Origin: Alicyclobacillus sacchari
Lineage (GTDB): Bacteria; Bacillota; Bacilli; Alicyclobacillales; Alicyclobacillaceae
Assembly: GCF_004366795.1 (NCBI RefSeq)
Contig: NZ_SORF01000011.1
Coordinates: 25,675 to 89,674, forward strand
Reading direction: 5' to 3'
Length of the DNA: 64,000 nt
The notes below the pieces were generated by a model. The model was not told the DNA's origin. It made no database searches and saw only the letters and a list, made by a program, of their open reading frames with translations. Positions 8,502 through 16,712 of the stretch are shown here, one piece after another. The position numbers were made by a program, and so were the translations under genes. Positions within the stretch are counted from its first letter, which is position 1. Each line of letters opens with the position of its first letter.

Positions 8502-9047
8502 ATGAGCCTATTGGATCGTTTGTTGTTGTTTTTACTTGCCGTGATCGGTTTGGTTGTTGGCGTCGTACTTGCTCTGGTTGGCGCCAATGTCATCTCCGTC
8601 GCGTGGGTAAGTACAGAGTTGTTGACGGTGCCCTATAACATGGCGGCCATTGTCGTTGGAGCCGTTGCCGCCCTTTTATCGCTCCGGTTTTTGTTTTATC
8701 GCATATCTCGCATGCAAACGGCGGAGTACGTTGCTCTGACGGGTGACCACGGGCAGATTCGGATATCCTATGACACCTTGCGCCAGTTGGCCAATCGCCG
8801 GGGTTCGCAACTGAAGGGCGCCGAATCGTTCGACTCGCGAATTCGCCAGGGGCAGGAGGGAATCCTGATTCTGGTTCGCATGCAGGTATTGCCTGATGTG
8901 GATATCGCGCAGTTGAGCCGAGATGCACAGACGGCCGTTAAAGAGTACGTCGAGGGTGCCACGGGAGTTGTGGTGGAGCGCGTGCTTGTGCATGTGACCG
9001 AACTGGCAGCTGGTGCGCGTTCGAGTAAGGCGTGGAGTGGCGTATGA
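8502..9047 (+). CDS. amaP: AmaP-like alkaline shock membrane anchor
   Basis: 181 residues: two N-terminal membrane helices (about residues 5-32 and 45-65), then a cytosolic domain resembling Asp23 itself (AEYVALTGDHGQIRISYDTLRQLA). AmaP anchors Asp23 to the membrane. GGGGGG lies just upstream of the ATG. Its stop overlaps the next start as ATGA, so the three genes look like one translational unit. Confidence 0.85.
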   Translation: MSLLDRLLLFLLAVIGLVVGVVLALVGANVISVAWVSTELLTVPYNMAAIVVGAVAALLSLRFLFYRISRMQTAEYVALTGDHGQIRISYDTLRQLANRRGSQLKGAESFDSRIRQGQEGILILVRMQVLPDVDIAQLSRDAQTAVKEYVEGATGVVVERVLVHVTELAAGARSSKAWSGV

Positions 9048-9274
9048 GCGCGTTGCGTCGCGCAATTGCGGCATTTTTGGCCTGGCCTCGGCGCTATCAT
9101 GGCTTGCTCGCAGGGGTCGTGCTTTGGGCGCTGTGGTTGCTGGTTGGTTTCTGGCGCACGCTGTTGCTGGCGGTACTTGCCGCCACTGGTTACACGATTG
9201 GTCGTGTGCTCGAGGAGAATCAATCATGGCGGGAGCTTTTGGATAAACTACTTTCAGATCGATATACGGAGTGA
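9044..9274 (+). CDS. DUF2273 small membrane protein
   Basis: 76 residues with two closely spaced hydrophobic helices (GLLAGVVLWALWLLVGFWRTLLLAVLAA in parts), then the family-typical IGRVLEENQSWRELLDKLLSDR tail. DUF2273 proteins are regularly encoded with Asp23 and AmaP; the precise role is unknown. Starts at the ATG overlapping the amaP stop. Confidence 0.85.
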   Translation: MSALRRAIAAFLAWPRRYHGLLAGVVLWALWLLVGFWRTLLLAVLAATGYTIGRVLEENQSWRELLDKLLSDRYTE

Positions 9275-9279
9275 CGTGC

Positions 9280-9750
9280 TTGACTCGACATGAAGCTAGA
9301 GAGTGTGCCTTGCAGGCTTTGTATCAAATTGACCTGAGCGATAGCGGCGTGATCGACGCCGTTTCGTTCGTTTTGGAGGACAAGTTATATACAGACGCCG
9401 ATGTAGACTACATGACAAGGCTTGTGCGAGGTGTCATGGAGCATTTGGCGGAGATCGACGCCGTGCTTGCTGGAAGCATGGATCGCTGGTCGCCGGAGCG
9501 GATCGGACGGGTGGAGAAAAACGTGCTGCGCTTGGCTGTGTTTGAATTGATGTACGAGCCGGACATTCCGATGGCAAGTGCCATCAATGAGGCGGTCCGC
9601 CTGGCGAAAACGTATGCAACTGAGCAATCGGGGAAGTTTGTCAATGGCGTTCTCGCCAAGGTTTTACCGGCGATTGCTCGCAACAACGGAGTGGCGACAG
9701 CGGATGTATCGCGTGTGGAGGTCGAACCGCCAGATGGCGAGCCGACGTGA
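9280..9750 (+). CDS. nusB: Transcription antitermination factor NusB
   Basis: 156 residues, all helical as in NusB: TRHEARECALQALYQIDL at the N-terminus and FELMYEPDIPMASAINEAVRLAKTY in the second half, with the conserved GKFVNGVLAKVL near the C-terminus. With NusE it binds boxA of rRNA leaders. TTG 9280 is preferred since GGAG lies 8 bases before it; GTG 9271, overlapping the upstream stop, is the alternative. Confidence 0.94.
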   Translation: MTRHEARECALQALYQIDLSDSGVIDAVSFVLEDKLYTDADVDYMTRLVRGVMEHLAEIDAVLAGSMDRWSPERIGRVEKNVLRLAVFELMYEPDIPMASAINEAVRLAKTYATEQSGKFVNGVLAKVLPAIARNNGVATADVSRVEVEPPDGEPT

Positions 9751-10735
9751 AGTAAGTTGCGTTCTTGGGATCGATACAAGCAATTACACAACGTCCCTTT
9801 GTGCCGTCGACGCCAGTGATGGGAACATGCTCGCCGAAGCCAGGACGATTTTGCATGTCGTCCATGGTGAGAAGGGACTACGCCAGTCCGAGGCCACATT
9901 TCAGCACGTGCAAAATATTCCTAGGGTGATGGCGTCGATACAGGATCAACTCGCACGGGACGGCATACAGCCGCGTTGGGTGCATATCGCTGCCAGCGTC
10001 CGGCCACGGCCATGGTCAAATTCATACATGCCGGCGTTTCAGGCGGGTGCCTCGTTTGGACTTGCGATTGCCCAGATGCTGTCCATTCCCATGACGCGGA
10101 CGTCCCACCAGGAGGGTCATCTGGCGGCGGCCGAGTATTTCGAGCCGATGCCATCCGCTCCATTTGTGGCCGTTCATATTTCTGGTGGAACGTGTGATGT
10201 CATGGTCGCCAGGCGCACCCCGTTTGGCTATCGAATTTCACGTGTCGGCGAAGGGGCAGATCTGCACGTGGGACAGTTTGTCGATCGCGTCGGTGTTGCG
10301 TTAGGTTTGCCGTTCCCAGCAGGGCCGCATCTCGAGGCGTTGAGTAAGGTCGACCTGGAGTTGCCAGAGCAGCTCGAGTTGCCCGCACCTGTGCGCGGTG
10401 CCAGGATGAGCTTTTCCGGGCCGTTGACCAAGGCGCTTACCGCGATTGAACAAGGCGTACCCGGCCCCGTCGTCGCTCGCGCCGTGCAATCGTGTATTGC
10501 ACGTGCGATTGCGAAATCCGTGGAATACGTGGTGCGTACCTATCGTGATCGCGATCCGCTGGATCATGTGCTCATTGCCGGTGGGGTCGCCTCCAACCAA
10601 GTGATTCAACAGGATGTTGTCGCTCGTCTACACAGACGTTTACGGGCCGTTCGGATAGCATTTGCTCCGCCTCAGTTTGCACGAGACAACGCGCTCGGTG
10701 TAGCGCGGATCGGTTATTGGCGAGCGCATGCGTAA
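9734..10735 (+). CDS. TsaD-like Kae1/ASKHA-family protein
   Basis: 333 residues with the ASKHA ATPase fold: VLGIDTSNYTTSL at the N-terminus, THQEGHLAAAE (a TsaD-like H..GH site) mid-protein, HISGGTCDVM and late IAGGVASNQVI. True TsaD makes tRNA t6A37 with TsaB and TsaE. This protein differs from canonical TsaD in several motifs and sits with nusB/folD/xseA, where Firmicutes often carry a paralog once annotated as O-sialoglycoprotein endopeptidase. Whether it acts on tRNA is unclear. It overlaps nusB by 17 bases. Confidence 0.75.
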   Translation: MASRREVSCVLGIDTSNYTTSLCAVDASDGNMLAEARTILHVVHGEKGLRQSEATFQHVQNIPRVMASIQDQLARDGIQPRWVHIAASVRPRPWSNSYMPAFQAGASFGLAIAQMLSIPMTRTSHQEGHLAAAEYFEPMPSAPFVAVHISGGTCDVMVARRTPFGYRISRVGEGADLHVGQFVDRVGVALGLPFPAGPHLEALSKVDLELPEQLELPAPVRGARMSFSGPLTKALTAIEQGVPGPVVARAVQSCIARAIAKSVEYVVRTYRDRDPLDHVLIAGGVASNQVIQQDVVARLHRRLRAVRIAFAPPQFARDNALGVARIGYWRAHA

Positions 10736-10792
10736 AAACCGGGTAAACAAGTTGGCAAAGGTTGAATTGTCGACAAAACACATAGGTTTTCG

Positions 10793-10821
10793 TAGTCTTT
10801 TTTTTCTGTCTCTTGTATAAT
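10793..10821 (+). promoter_or_regulatory. Sigma-A promoter of the ferredoxin-NADP reductase gene
   Basis: A perfect TATAAT at 10816-10821; the 17-base-upstream hexamer TAGTCT at 10793 is a weak -35. AAGGAGG of the next gene follows some 30 bases downstream. Confidence 0.55.
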
Positions 10822-10862
10822 GAGCGCAAGTGTGTTTTTACGTTGACTAAGGAGGTTTCACG

Positions 10863-11867
10863 TTGTCAAATCAGGCTCTCGTCCAGGAAAACGTCACAGA
10901 CATGCTGATTATCGGCGGCGGCCCAACAGGATTGTTTGCGGCATTTTATTGCGGTATGCGCAATTGTTCCTGCAAAATTATCGATAGCCTACCGGAACTG
11001 GGTGGGCAGTTGGCTACGTTGTATCCCGAGAAATTTATTTATGATGTCGCTGGATTTCCGAAAATTCGCGCTCGCCAACTTGTCGACCAGCTGGTTGAGC
11101 AAGCGATGGAACGCAATCCGGGCATCCACCTGAACGAATCGGTTCAAACTTTGGTTCGTCGCGAAGATGGCCTGTTCGAACTGCATACGGATAAATCGGT
11201 GCATATCGGTCGTGCAGTCATCATTTGTGCGGGCATTGGCGCTTTTTCGCCTCGGCCGTTGCCGGCACCGTCCGCTAAAGATTTCGAGGGGCGCGGTGTT
11301 GTCTATTACATTGATAAAGTCGAAAATTATCGAGGCAAGAACGTACTGGTCATTGGTGGCGGCGATTCTGCTGTCGATTACGCTTTGATGCTCGAGGAAG
11401 TGGCCGCCTCTGTGACATTGATTCACCGCCGGGATCAGTTCCGCGCACACGAAGAAAGCGTGCGCCAACTGTACGAATCCAGCATCCAGATCAAGACGTT
11501 TTACGAACTGTCTGACGTGCAAGGCGGAAATTGGGTAGAGCGTGCCGTCATCGTCAACAACCAGACGAAGCAGACAGAGACCATCGAAGTTGATGCGATT
11601 GTCAGCGGCCTCGGGTTCACGGCTTCACTCGGACCAATTAAGGAGTGGGGGCTCGAGATCGAGAAAAACGACATCGTCGTCAATTCGAAGATGGAGACCA
11701 ACATACCCGGTGTGTACGCGGCTGGCGACGTCGTTACCTATCCAGGCAAACTGAAGCTGATAGCGACAGGATTTGGAGAGGCGCCGACGGCAGTCAACAA
11801 TGCGAAGACATTCATCGACCCGCAGGCCAAGTTGTTCCCGGGTCACAGCACAAGCATGAGCCGCTAA
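10863..11867 (+). CDS. Ferredoxin--NADP reductase, thioredoxin-reductase type (YumC-like)
   Basis: 334 residues. FAD-binding GGGPTG near residues 18-23, NADPH-binding VIGGGDSAVDYA near the middle, and the FAD C-terminal GVYAAGDVVTYPGKLKLIATGFGEA. No CxxC redox pair is present where thioredoxin reductase has one, so ferredoxin or flavodoxin is the likely partner. TTG start with AAGGAGG 7-8 bases upstream. Own promoter and terminator suggest a single-gene unit. Confidence 0.9.
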   Translation: MSNQALVQENVTDMLIIGGGPTGLFAAFYCGMRNCSCKIIDSLPELGGQLATLYPEKFIYDVAGFPKIRARQLVDQLVEQAMERNPGIHLNESVQTLVRREDGLFELHTDKSVHIGRAVIICAGIGAFSPRPLPAPSAKDFEGRGVVYYIDKVENYRGKNVLVIGGGDSAVDYALMLEEVAASVTLIHRRDQFRAHEESVRQLYESSIQIKTFYELSDVQGGNWVERAVIVNNQTKQTETIEVDAIVSGLGFTASLGPIKEWGLEIEKNDIVVNSKMETNIPGVYAAGDVVTYPGKLKLIATGFGEAPTAVNNAKTFIDPQAKLFPGHSTSMSR

Positions 11868-11871
11868 AGGG

Positions 11872-11927
11872 ACAGTGGGCTGTCTTGTTCGGATCCGAAA
11901 TCGGAGCGAGACGGCCCCTGTTCTTTT
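11872..11927 (+). terminator. Terminator after the ferredoxin-NADP reductase gene
   Basis: ACAG-GGGCTGTCT pairs with AGACGGCCC-CTGT with one G.T pair and small bulges, followed by TCTTTT. Confidence 0.7.
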
Positions 11928-11969
11928 AGGAAGTTGTACATGCCAGGATTGAAACGGAAGGTGAGGCAC

Positions 11970-12824
11970 GTGGCTCAAATCATCGATGGCAAGCAAGTCG
12001 CGGCTGAAGTGAAGCGAGACGTGACAGAGCGCGTACAGCGTTTGCGCGAGCGGGGCATTGTACCCGGGCTGGCACTTGTTCTCGTCGGTGACGATCCATC
12101 TTCTGCGTCCTATGTACGCAGTAAGCGCAGGTTGGCTACGGATTTGGGATTGAACGCGATGGTGCACGAACTGCCTGTTGCGATTCAGGAATTGGACTTG
12201 GTGCAGTTTATCGGGCGGTTGAACGAGGATGACAGCGTGGATGCCGTTCTCGTTCAACTGCCGTTGCCGTCGCATCTGCATGCGGATCGCGTGCTTGCCG
12301 CCATATCGCCGGAAAAGGACGTGGACGGCCTGCACCCTGCCAATCTAGGGCGAGCGAGTCAGGGCAAACCGCCAGTTTGGCCGTGTACGGCCGCGGGAAT
12401 TGTGCGCCTTCTGGATTTTGCCAATGTGCCGATTGCGGGTCAAACTGCTGTCGTCGTCGGCCGCAGCCGCCTGGTTGGTTGGCCGACCGCGCAATTGCTC
12501 TTGTCGCGTGGAGCCACCGTGGTACAATGCCATCGTCAGACCGTCAATCTATCATCCTACACCAGACAAGCCGATGTTCTTGTTGTGGCGGCAGGTGTGC
12601 CACATCTGATTGGCAGGGAGCACGTCAGGCCGGCAACGGTCGTCATCGATGTCGGCATGAACCGCGTCGATGGCCGTTTGCTTGGCGATGTCGACTTCGA
12701 GCAAGTGGCGCCCCTTGTTAGTGCCATTACGCCGGTTCCAGGTGGGGTCGGGCCGATGACGGTGGCCATGCTTGTCGCCAATGCCGTTTCTCTCTGCGAA
12801 CAGAGGCGTGGAAAGAGGGGGTGA
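11970..12824 (+). CDS. folD: Methylenetetrahydrofolate dehydrogenase / cyclohydrolase
   Basis: 284 residues. Catalytic lysine in SASYVRSK, folate-site motif VQLPLP and KDVDGLHP, WPCTAAGI, NADP-binding VVVGRSRLVGWP and C-terminal TPVPGGVGPMT are all present. It interconverts 5,10-methylene-THF and 10-formyl-THF. GTG 11970 is chosen because GGTGAGG is close upstream. First gene of folD-xseA-xseB-ispA, joined by overlaps. Confidence 0.96.
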   Translation: MAQIIDGKQVAAEVKRDVTERVQRLRERGIVPGLALVLVGDDPSSASYVRSKRRLATDLGLNAMVHELPVAIQELDLVQFIGRLNEDDSVDAVLVQLPLPSHLHADRVLAAISPEKDVDGLHPANLGRASQGKPPVWPCTAAGIVRLLDFANVPIAGQTAVVVGRSRLVGWPTAQLLLSRGATVVQCHRQTVNLSSYTRQADVLVVAAGVPHLIGREHVRPATVVIDVGMNRVDGRLLGDVDFEQVAPLVSAITPVPGGVGPMTVAMLVANAVSLCEQRRGKRG

Positions 12825-12829
12825 CATCG

Positions 12830-14233
12830 ATGAGTGAAGCCGCGCTCTCTCCCTCGGCAGCGACTGTTTTCACGGTCACCGAGCTCAACTTGCGGATTAA
12901 GCGCCGGATTGAAGCGGACCCAAGTCTCACCCAATGTTATGTGGCAGGGGAAATTTCGAACTTCAAACATCACTCCAGCGGCCATATGTACTTTACTTTA
13001 AAGGACGAAACCAGCCGCATACGGGCGGTGATGTTTGCAGGCCGGAATCGCAGGTTGCGGTTTAAGCCCGAAGACGGCATGCGGGTCATCGCGCTCGGGA
13101 CGGTCAGCGTTTTCGATCGCGATGGCCAGTATCAATTGTATGTCGACGATCTGCAGCCTGATGGCGTCGGTGCCCTGTATGTCCGGTTTGAGCAGTTGAG
13201 GAATCAACTGCAGGCGGAAGGACTGTTTGCCGCTGAGAGAAAGCGAAAGCTGCCGATGTATCCGAAGCGAATCGGCGTCGTGACGTCTGCAACGGGGGCG
13301 GTCATACGCGATATTTGTACGACGCTGGAGCGCCGCTATCCGTTGGCTCGTGTTGTTCTTGCCCCCGCCCAGGTGCAGGGTGTTGCCGCATCCCGAACGA
13401 TTGTCGCAGCCTTGGAACGGCTGTGGCGATTATCAGAGCCGGTGGATGTCATCATTGTGGGGCGTGGCGGCGGATCGCTCGAGGAACTGTGGCCGTTTAA
13501 CGAAGAAGAGGTGGCGCGTGCCGTCGCCCGTTCGCCGATTCCTATTGTCTCGGCGGTTGGGCATGAGACGGATGTCACCATTTGCGACTATGTCGCGGAC
13601 GTGCGCGCGGCGACGCCGACCGCGGCGGCCGAATTGGTGGCACCGCATTACCGCGACCTACAATTGCAGTTGTCGCAGACATTGGCGCGCTCACAGGCGG
13701 CTGTTGCGGCAAAGGTGCAACTGTATCGGAAAACGTTGCAGCAAATCGAAAATCGTCCACTTTTTCGCTTCCCCGAGCGCCTGTTAATGCCCCAACGGCA
13801 AGCCGTGGACTTTTTGGAAGGCAGGTTGCGCGAATCGTTCAGGCGGCCAACGGTGCAAGCGAGGAGACGTCTCGATGATCTCGAACGCCGCCTGCTTCGA
13901 ACCGATTTGCGGCATTTCCTCGGTGATTACCGCCATTGCATCGAGCGCTTGGAAAGTCGGCTGGGACAGGTTTTGCAGGCGCGTATTGGGCGATCACAGG
14001 CCGATCTCGACCGGACGATTGCGGCGCTTGAGGCGTTAAATCCGTTGGCGGTATTGCGGCGCGGTTACAGTTTGGTGCTCGATCAAGCTGGTGACCAGGT
14101 ATTGGCGAGCGTCGAACAATTCACGCCGGGCAGGCGCATTCAGATCCAGGTGGTCGATGGAATGGTCGAAGCGGAGGTGAAACGACATGGTGACGGGCGA
14201 GAACGAAGCGAGCAAATCAGACTTGACATTTGA
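12830..14233 (+). CDS. xseA: Exodeoxyribonuclease VII large subunit
   Basis: 467 residues: N-terminal OB fold (TVTELNLRIKRRIEADPSL, GEISNFKHHSSGHMYFTLKD), catalytic core with GGGSLEELWPFNEEEVARA and SAVGHETDVTICDYVADVRA, then a long coiled-coil C-terminus. Degrades single-stranded DNA with XseB. ATG 12830 is preferred over GTG 12821 since GAGGGGG lies 8 bases upstream of the ATG. Confidence 0.96.
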   Translation: MSEAALSPSAATVFTVTELNLRIKRRIEADPSLTQCYVAGEISNFKHHSSGHMYFTLKDETSRIRAVMFAGRNRRLRFKPEDGMRVIALGTVSVFDRDGQYQLYVDDLQPDGVGALYVRFEQLRNQLQAEGLFAAERKRKLPMYPKRIGVVTSATGAVIRDICTTLERRYPLARVVLAPAQVQGVAASRTIVAALERLWRLSEPVDVIIVGRGGGSLEELWPFNEEEVARAVARSPIPIVSAVGHETDVTICDYVADVRAATPTAAAELVAPHYRDLQLQLSQTLARSQAAVAAKVQLYRKTLQQIENRPLFRFPERLLMPQRQAVDFLEGRLRESFRRPTVQARRRLDDLERRLLRTDLRHFLGDYRHCIERLESRLGQVLQARIGRSQADLDRTIAALEALNPLAVLRRGYSLVLDQAGDQVLASVEQFTPGRRIQIQVVDGMVEAEVKRHGDGRERSEQIRLDI

Positions 14234-14435
14234 GCAAGCCATGCAACGACTTGATGAAATTGTGCGCAAGCTAGAGGCCGGCGATTTGCCACTCGACGCC
14301 TCGATACGTGCCTACGAGGAGTCGATGCGGTTGGTTGCGTTCTGCCGTGAACAGTTGGACAAAGCAGAGTTCCAGTTGGAGCAGCTTACCCTCGATGCGG
14401 TGGAAGAAGGACCGGCAGGCGAGGAAAGGGCGTGA
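14187..14435 (+). CDS. xseB: Exodeoxyribonuclease VII small subunit
   Basis: 82 residues with the family signature LTFEQAMQRLDEIVRKLEAGDLPLDASIRAYEE in parts and two long helices. The ATG lies 47 bases inside xseA with GGAGGTGA upstream, an unusually long but credible overlap. Partner of XseA. Confidence 0.94.
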   Translation: MVTGENEASKSDLTFEQAMQRLDEIVRKLEAGDLPLDASIRAYEESMRLVAFCREQLDKAEFQLEQLTLDAVEEGPAGEERA

Positions 14436-14440
14436 TCGGT

Positions 14441-15316
14441 ATGGGCTCTTATTTAGAGACCTGCAAGGTAGAGTTAAACGCATATTTGAAGCAGCTGCTT
14501 CACACCGAAGGTCTGGCGACGCGTCTATATGAAGCGATGAATTACAGCTTAATGGCGGATGGCAAGCGTCTGCGCCCGGCGTTGCTGATGGCGACCGCTC
14601 AGACGTTTGGCGTCGGTCGTGAGCGAGTGTTGCCGGCGGCGGCCGCGTTGGAGATGATCCACTGCTACTCCTTGATTCACGATGATTTGCCTTGTATGGA
14701 CGATGATAGCTTGCGTCGCGGACAGCCCACCAACCACGTGGTGTTTGGCGAGGCCATGGCATTGCTCGCCGGCGACGGACTCCTGACCGAGGCGTTCGCC
14801 TTACTGTCGCAACCGATTCCGGAAGTCCCGCCTGCACGGCAATTGCGCATGGTTCAAATCCTGGCTTCCCGTGCGGGCGCAAACGGCATGGTCGGTGGAC
14901 AGGCGGTGGACGTCGAGCGAACAGGCGGGCAGGGAACATTGGCAGACGTTCAGTTTATTCACCTTCACAAGACGGCGCGGTTGATTCAAGCTGCAGTAGA
15001 GATTGGCAGTCTCTTTCCGGAACTGGATCAGGAAGCGCAGGAAGCTCTCTCGACCTATGGCGAGGCTTTGGGGCTGGCCTTTCAAATGGTTGACGATGTC
15101 TTGGACGTAGTTGGTTCGACTGCCGAGTTGGGAAAGACGGCGGGCAAGGACGAGGCAGAAGGCAAGCTGACCTATCCGCGCTTTATCGGGATCGATGAGA
15201 CCCGGCGTCTTGCTGAGGAAACGATCGCGCGTGGGCAAGAAGCGTTGCGCAGGTGCGGGATCTATTCCTCCTACTTGGATGAATTACAGTCGCTCGTACT
15301 CGTTCGTTCCCATTGA
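14441..15316 (+). CDS. ispA: Polyprenyl (geranyl/farnesyl) diphosphate synthase
   Basis: 291 residues. First aspartate-rich motif HDDLPCMDDDS, second MVDDVLDV, plus GKRLRPALL near the N-terminus. The extra residues in the first motif (DDxxxxD) fit bacterial farnesyl diphosphate synthases. Condenses IPP with allylic diphosphates. It directly precedes the OLE RNA, as in other OLE loci. ATG 14441 fits the AGGAAAGG site better than GTG 14432. Confidence 0.93.
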   Translation: MGSYLETCKVELNAYLKQLLHTEGLATRLYEAMNYSLMADGKRLRPALLMATAQTFGVGRERVLPAAAALEMIHCYSLIHDDLPCMDDDSLRRGQPTNHVVFGEAMALLAGDGLLTEAFALLSQPIPEVPPARQLRMVQILASRAGANGMVGGQAVDVERTGGQGTLADVQFIHLHKTARLIQAAVEIGSLFPELDQEAQEALSTYGEALGLAFQMVDDVLDVVGSTAELGKTAGKDEAEGKLTYPRFIGIDETRRLAEETIARGQEALRRCGIYSSYLDELQSLVLVRSH

Positions 15317-15401
15317 CGTCGCAATGCGCCAAAAGTTGCTGTGACATCACTTCTTTGCAAAGTTGTCCAGCAAACGACTACGGGTATTGGGCCTCATCAT
15401 G

Positions 15402-15410
15402 TGATATAAT
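15402..15410 (+). promoter_or_regulatory. Extended -10 promoter before the OLE RNA
   Basis: TGATATAAT is a perfect extended -10 element in the gap after ispA. No good -35 is seen. Transcription from about 15417 would cover the OLE RNA and oapA. OLE RNAs may also be processed from a longer operon transcript. Confidence 0.6.
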
Positions 15411-15460
15411 ACGAAGATGTAAAGTCGTTTTTCGGGTAATGGTCATACACTGACGATTGT

Positions 15461-16060
15461 CAATGGGTGGCGCAGTATTCTAGTCAGCCGTCCGCGCCTG
15501 AAGGCGGGGCTAAAAATCCGTCAAAGGGCACATCGATGAAGTTCCTGGTGTTGGCTTGGGGCGCCCAGCCCTGGGCTTATGCTGGGAGTTAAGAAAGTTG
15601 GGTAGCCCGCAATGGCATGCGGAGACTAACCCAGCTTTCGCGGAGGCCCAAGTGCGTAGCTCGCAATCCATGGGGAAGGGTTATGGCTTGGGGTATGAAC
15701 CTGCATGCGGAGGCAATCTGTGTGCAGTGTAGCCTGCCTTGAAGTGGTGCTGAAGGATCCCAGGAATTCAGGTGGCGTCCCGCGGCCACGGAGACGCCGC
15801 CGGTGCTGGGTGAAATCCGTACTGCAAAAGAGGCTAGGGCGCGTTCGCGGCTGTTGCGGAAAACGCCTAGACTGTTCGCTACAAGGCGAGGTTTTCTGAG
15901 GATTATAGTGTGGACTAAGTGGTAATCCAGTCTGACAGTCGGTGACGCTGTCAAGGCGTTCATAATGGGAAACCACCGTGACGGCGACGTCTCGGTGAAC
16001 GCTTGGGAAAACCTACTGGACCTAAGCCACAGCGTTTACTCAGGAAACTGCCACCCTTTG
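15461..16060 (+). ncRNA. ole: OLE (ornate, large, extremophilic) RNA
   Basis: About 600 nt with no credible coding frame, between ispA and a gene that fits OapA, the defining position of OLE RNA. The ends pair: CAAtGGGTGGC at 15461-15471 with GCCACCCtTTG at 16050-16060, extended by AGT/ACT, giving a length of 600 nt that agrees with the known ~610 nt. Many internal hairpins are visible, such as CGCC-TGAA-GGCG near 15495. OLE RNA forms a membrane-bound ribonucleoprotein with OapA and is linked to cold, ethanol and magnesium stress tolerance. Exact ends are estimated. Confidence 0.9.
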
Positions 16061-16108
16061 ATTTTCATTACATACCTGCGTGAGAACCCTGCATTGAGTG
16101 AGGTTTCA

Positions 16109-16693
16109 ATGAAGAAGAACGGTTCGAGGTCAGCCAATTTCAAATTTGTTTGGACTATCGCCGCACTGACTTTGCCTATCAGTGCGGTTTTCGATACATC
16201 TACCATTTTTTTAAATCAGACCAGTTGGTACATTGGCGCCGTGATCGTGCTCCTCATCGTTTGTATCGGTGCGCTGTTCGACATGCTTGGCATGGCGGCT
16301 GCGGCTGCGCGGGAGACACCGTTTCACGCGATGGCCTCCAAGCGTGTTTATGGTGCCCGTCGGGCGATAGCCATTGTTCGCAATGCCGAAAAGGTATCGA
16401 GTGTTTGCAGTGATGTCATCGGTGATATTGCGGGTGTCTTAAGCGGAGCTGGTGCGCTTGCTGTGAGCGTGCAGGTATTGCTTGCCGTGCACGCCCAGGG
16501 GTGGTCGCAGGAGGCGTGGAAAATCGGCATCACAGCTGTCATCACCGCGTTGACCGTCGGAGGCAAGGCTGTCGGAAAGACAGTCGCGATTCATTCGCCG
16601 ACACCCATCATCCTGTTTGCCGCACGGGTATGGGAGACAGTTGCTCTTGTCGGGCGCAATCCGGCACGGTTGCGGCGGACAAATCGGATGTGA
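16109..16693 (+). CDS. oapA: OLE-associated protein A, membrane partner of OLE RNA
   Basis: 194 residues with about four membrane helices (roughly residues 12-30, 35-62, 105-135, 140-165) and basic loops (KRVYGARRAIAIVRNAEK; C-terminal RNPARLRRTNRM). Size, topology and position directly after the OLE RNA fit OapA, which is distantly like the DUF21 transporter domain and binds OLE RNA at the membrane. ATG 16109 has GTGAGG upstream; a longer in-frame reading from 15965 would run into the RNA. Confidence 0.88.
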   Translation: MKKNGSRSANFKFVWTIAALTLPISAVFDTSTIFLNQTSWYIGAVIVLLIVCIGALFDMLGMAAAAARETPFHAMASKRVYGARRAIAIVRNAEKVSSVCSDVIGDIAGVLSGAGALAVSVQVLLAVHAQGWSQEAWKIGITAVITALTVGGKAVGKTVAIHSPTPIILFAARVWETVALVGRNPARLRRTNRM

Positions 16694-16712
16694 GGCAAGA
16701 AAGGAAGACAGC

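Noticed and set aside
15589..15976. Two overlapping minus-strand ORFs of about 120 residues
   Set aside because: They lie inside the structured OLE RNA, lack ribosome sites and look like low-similarity shadow translations.
15965..16108. N-terminal extension of OapA
   Set aside because: The in-frame extension is the translated 3' part of the OLE RNA; ATG 16109 has its own ribosome site.
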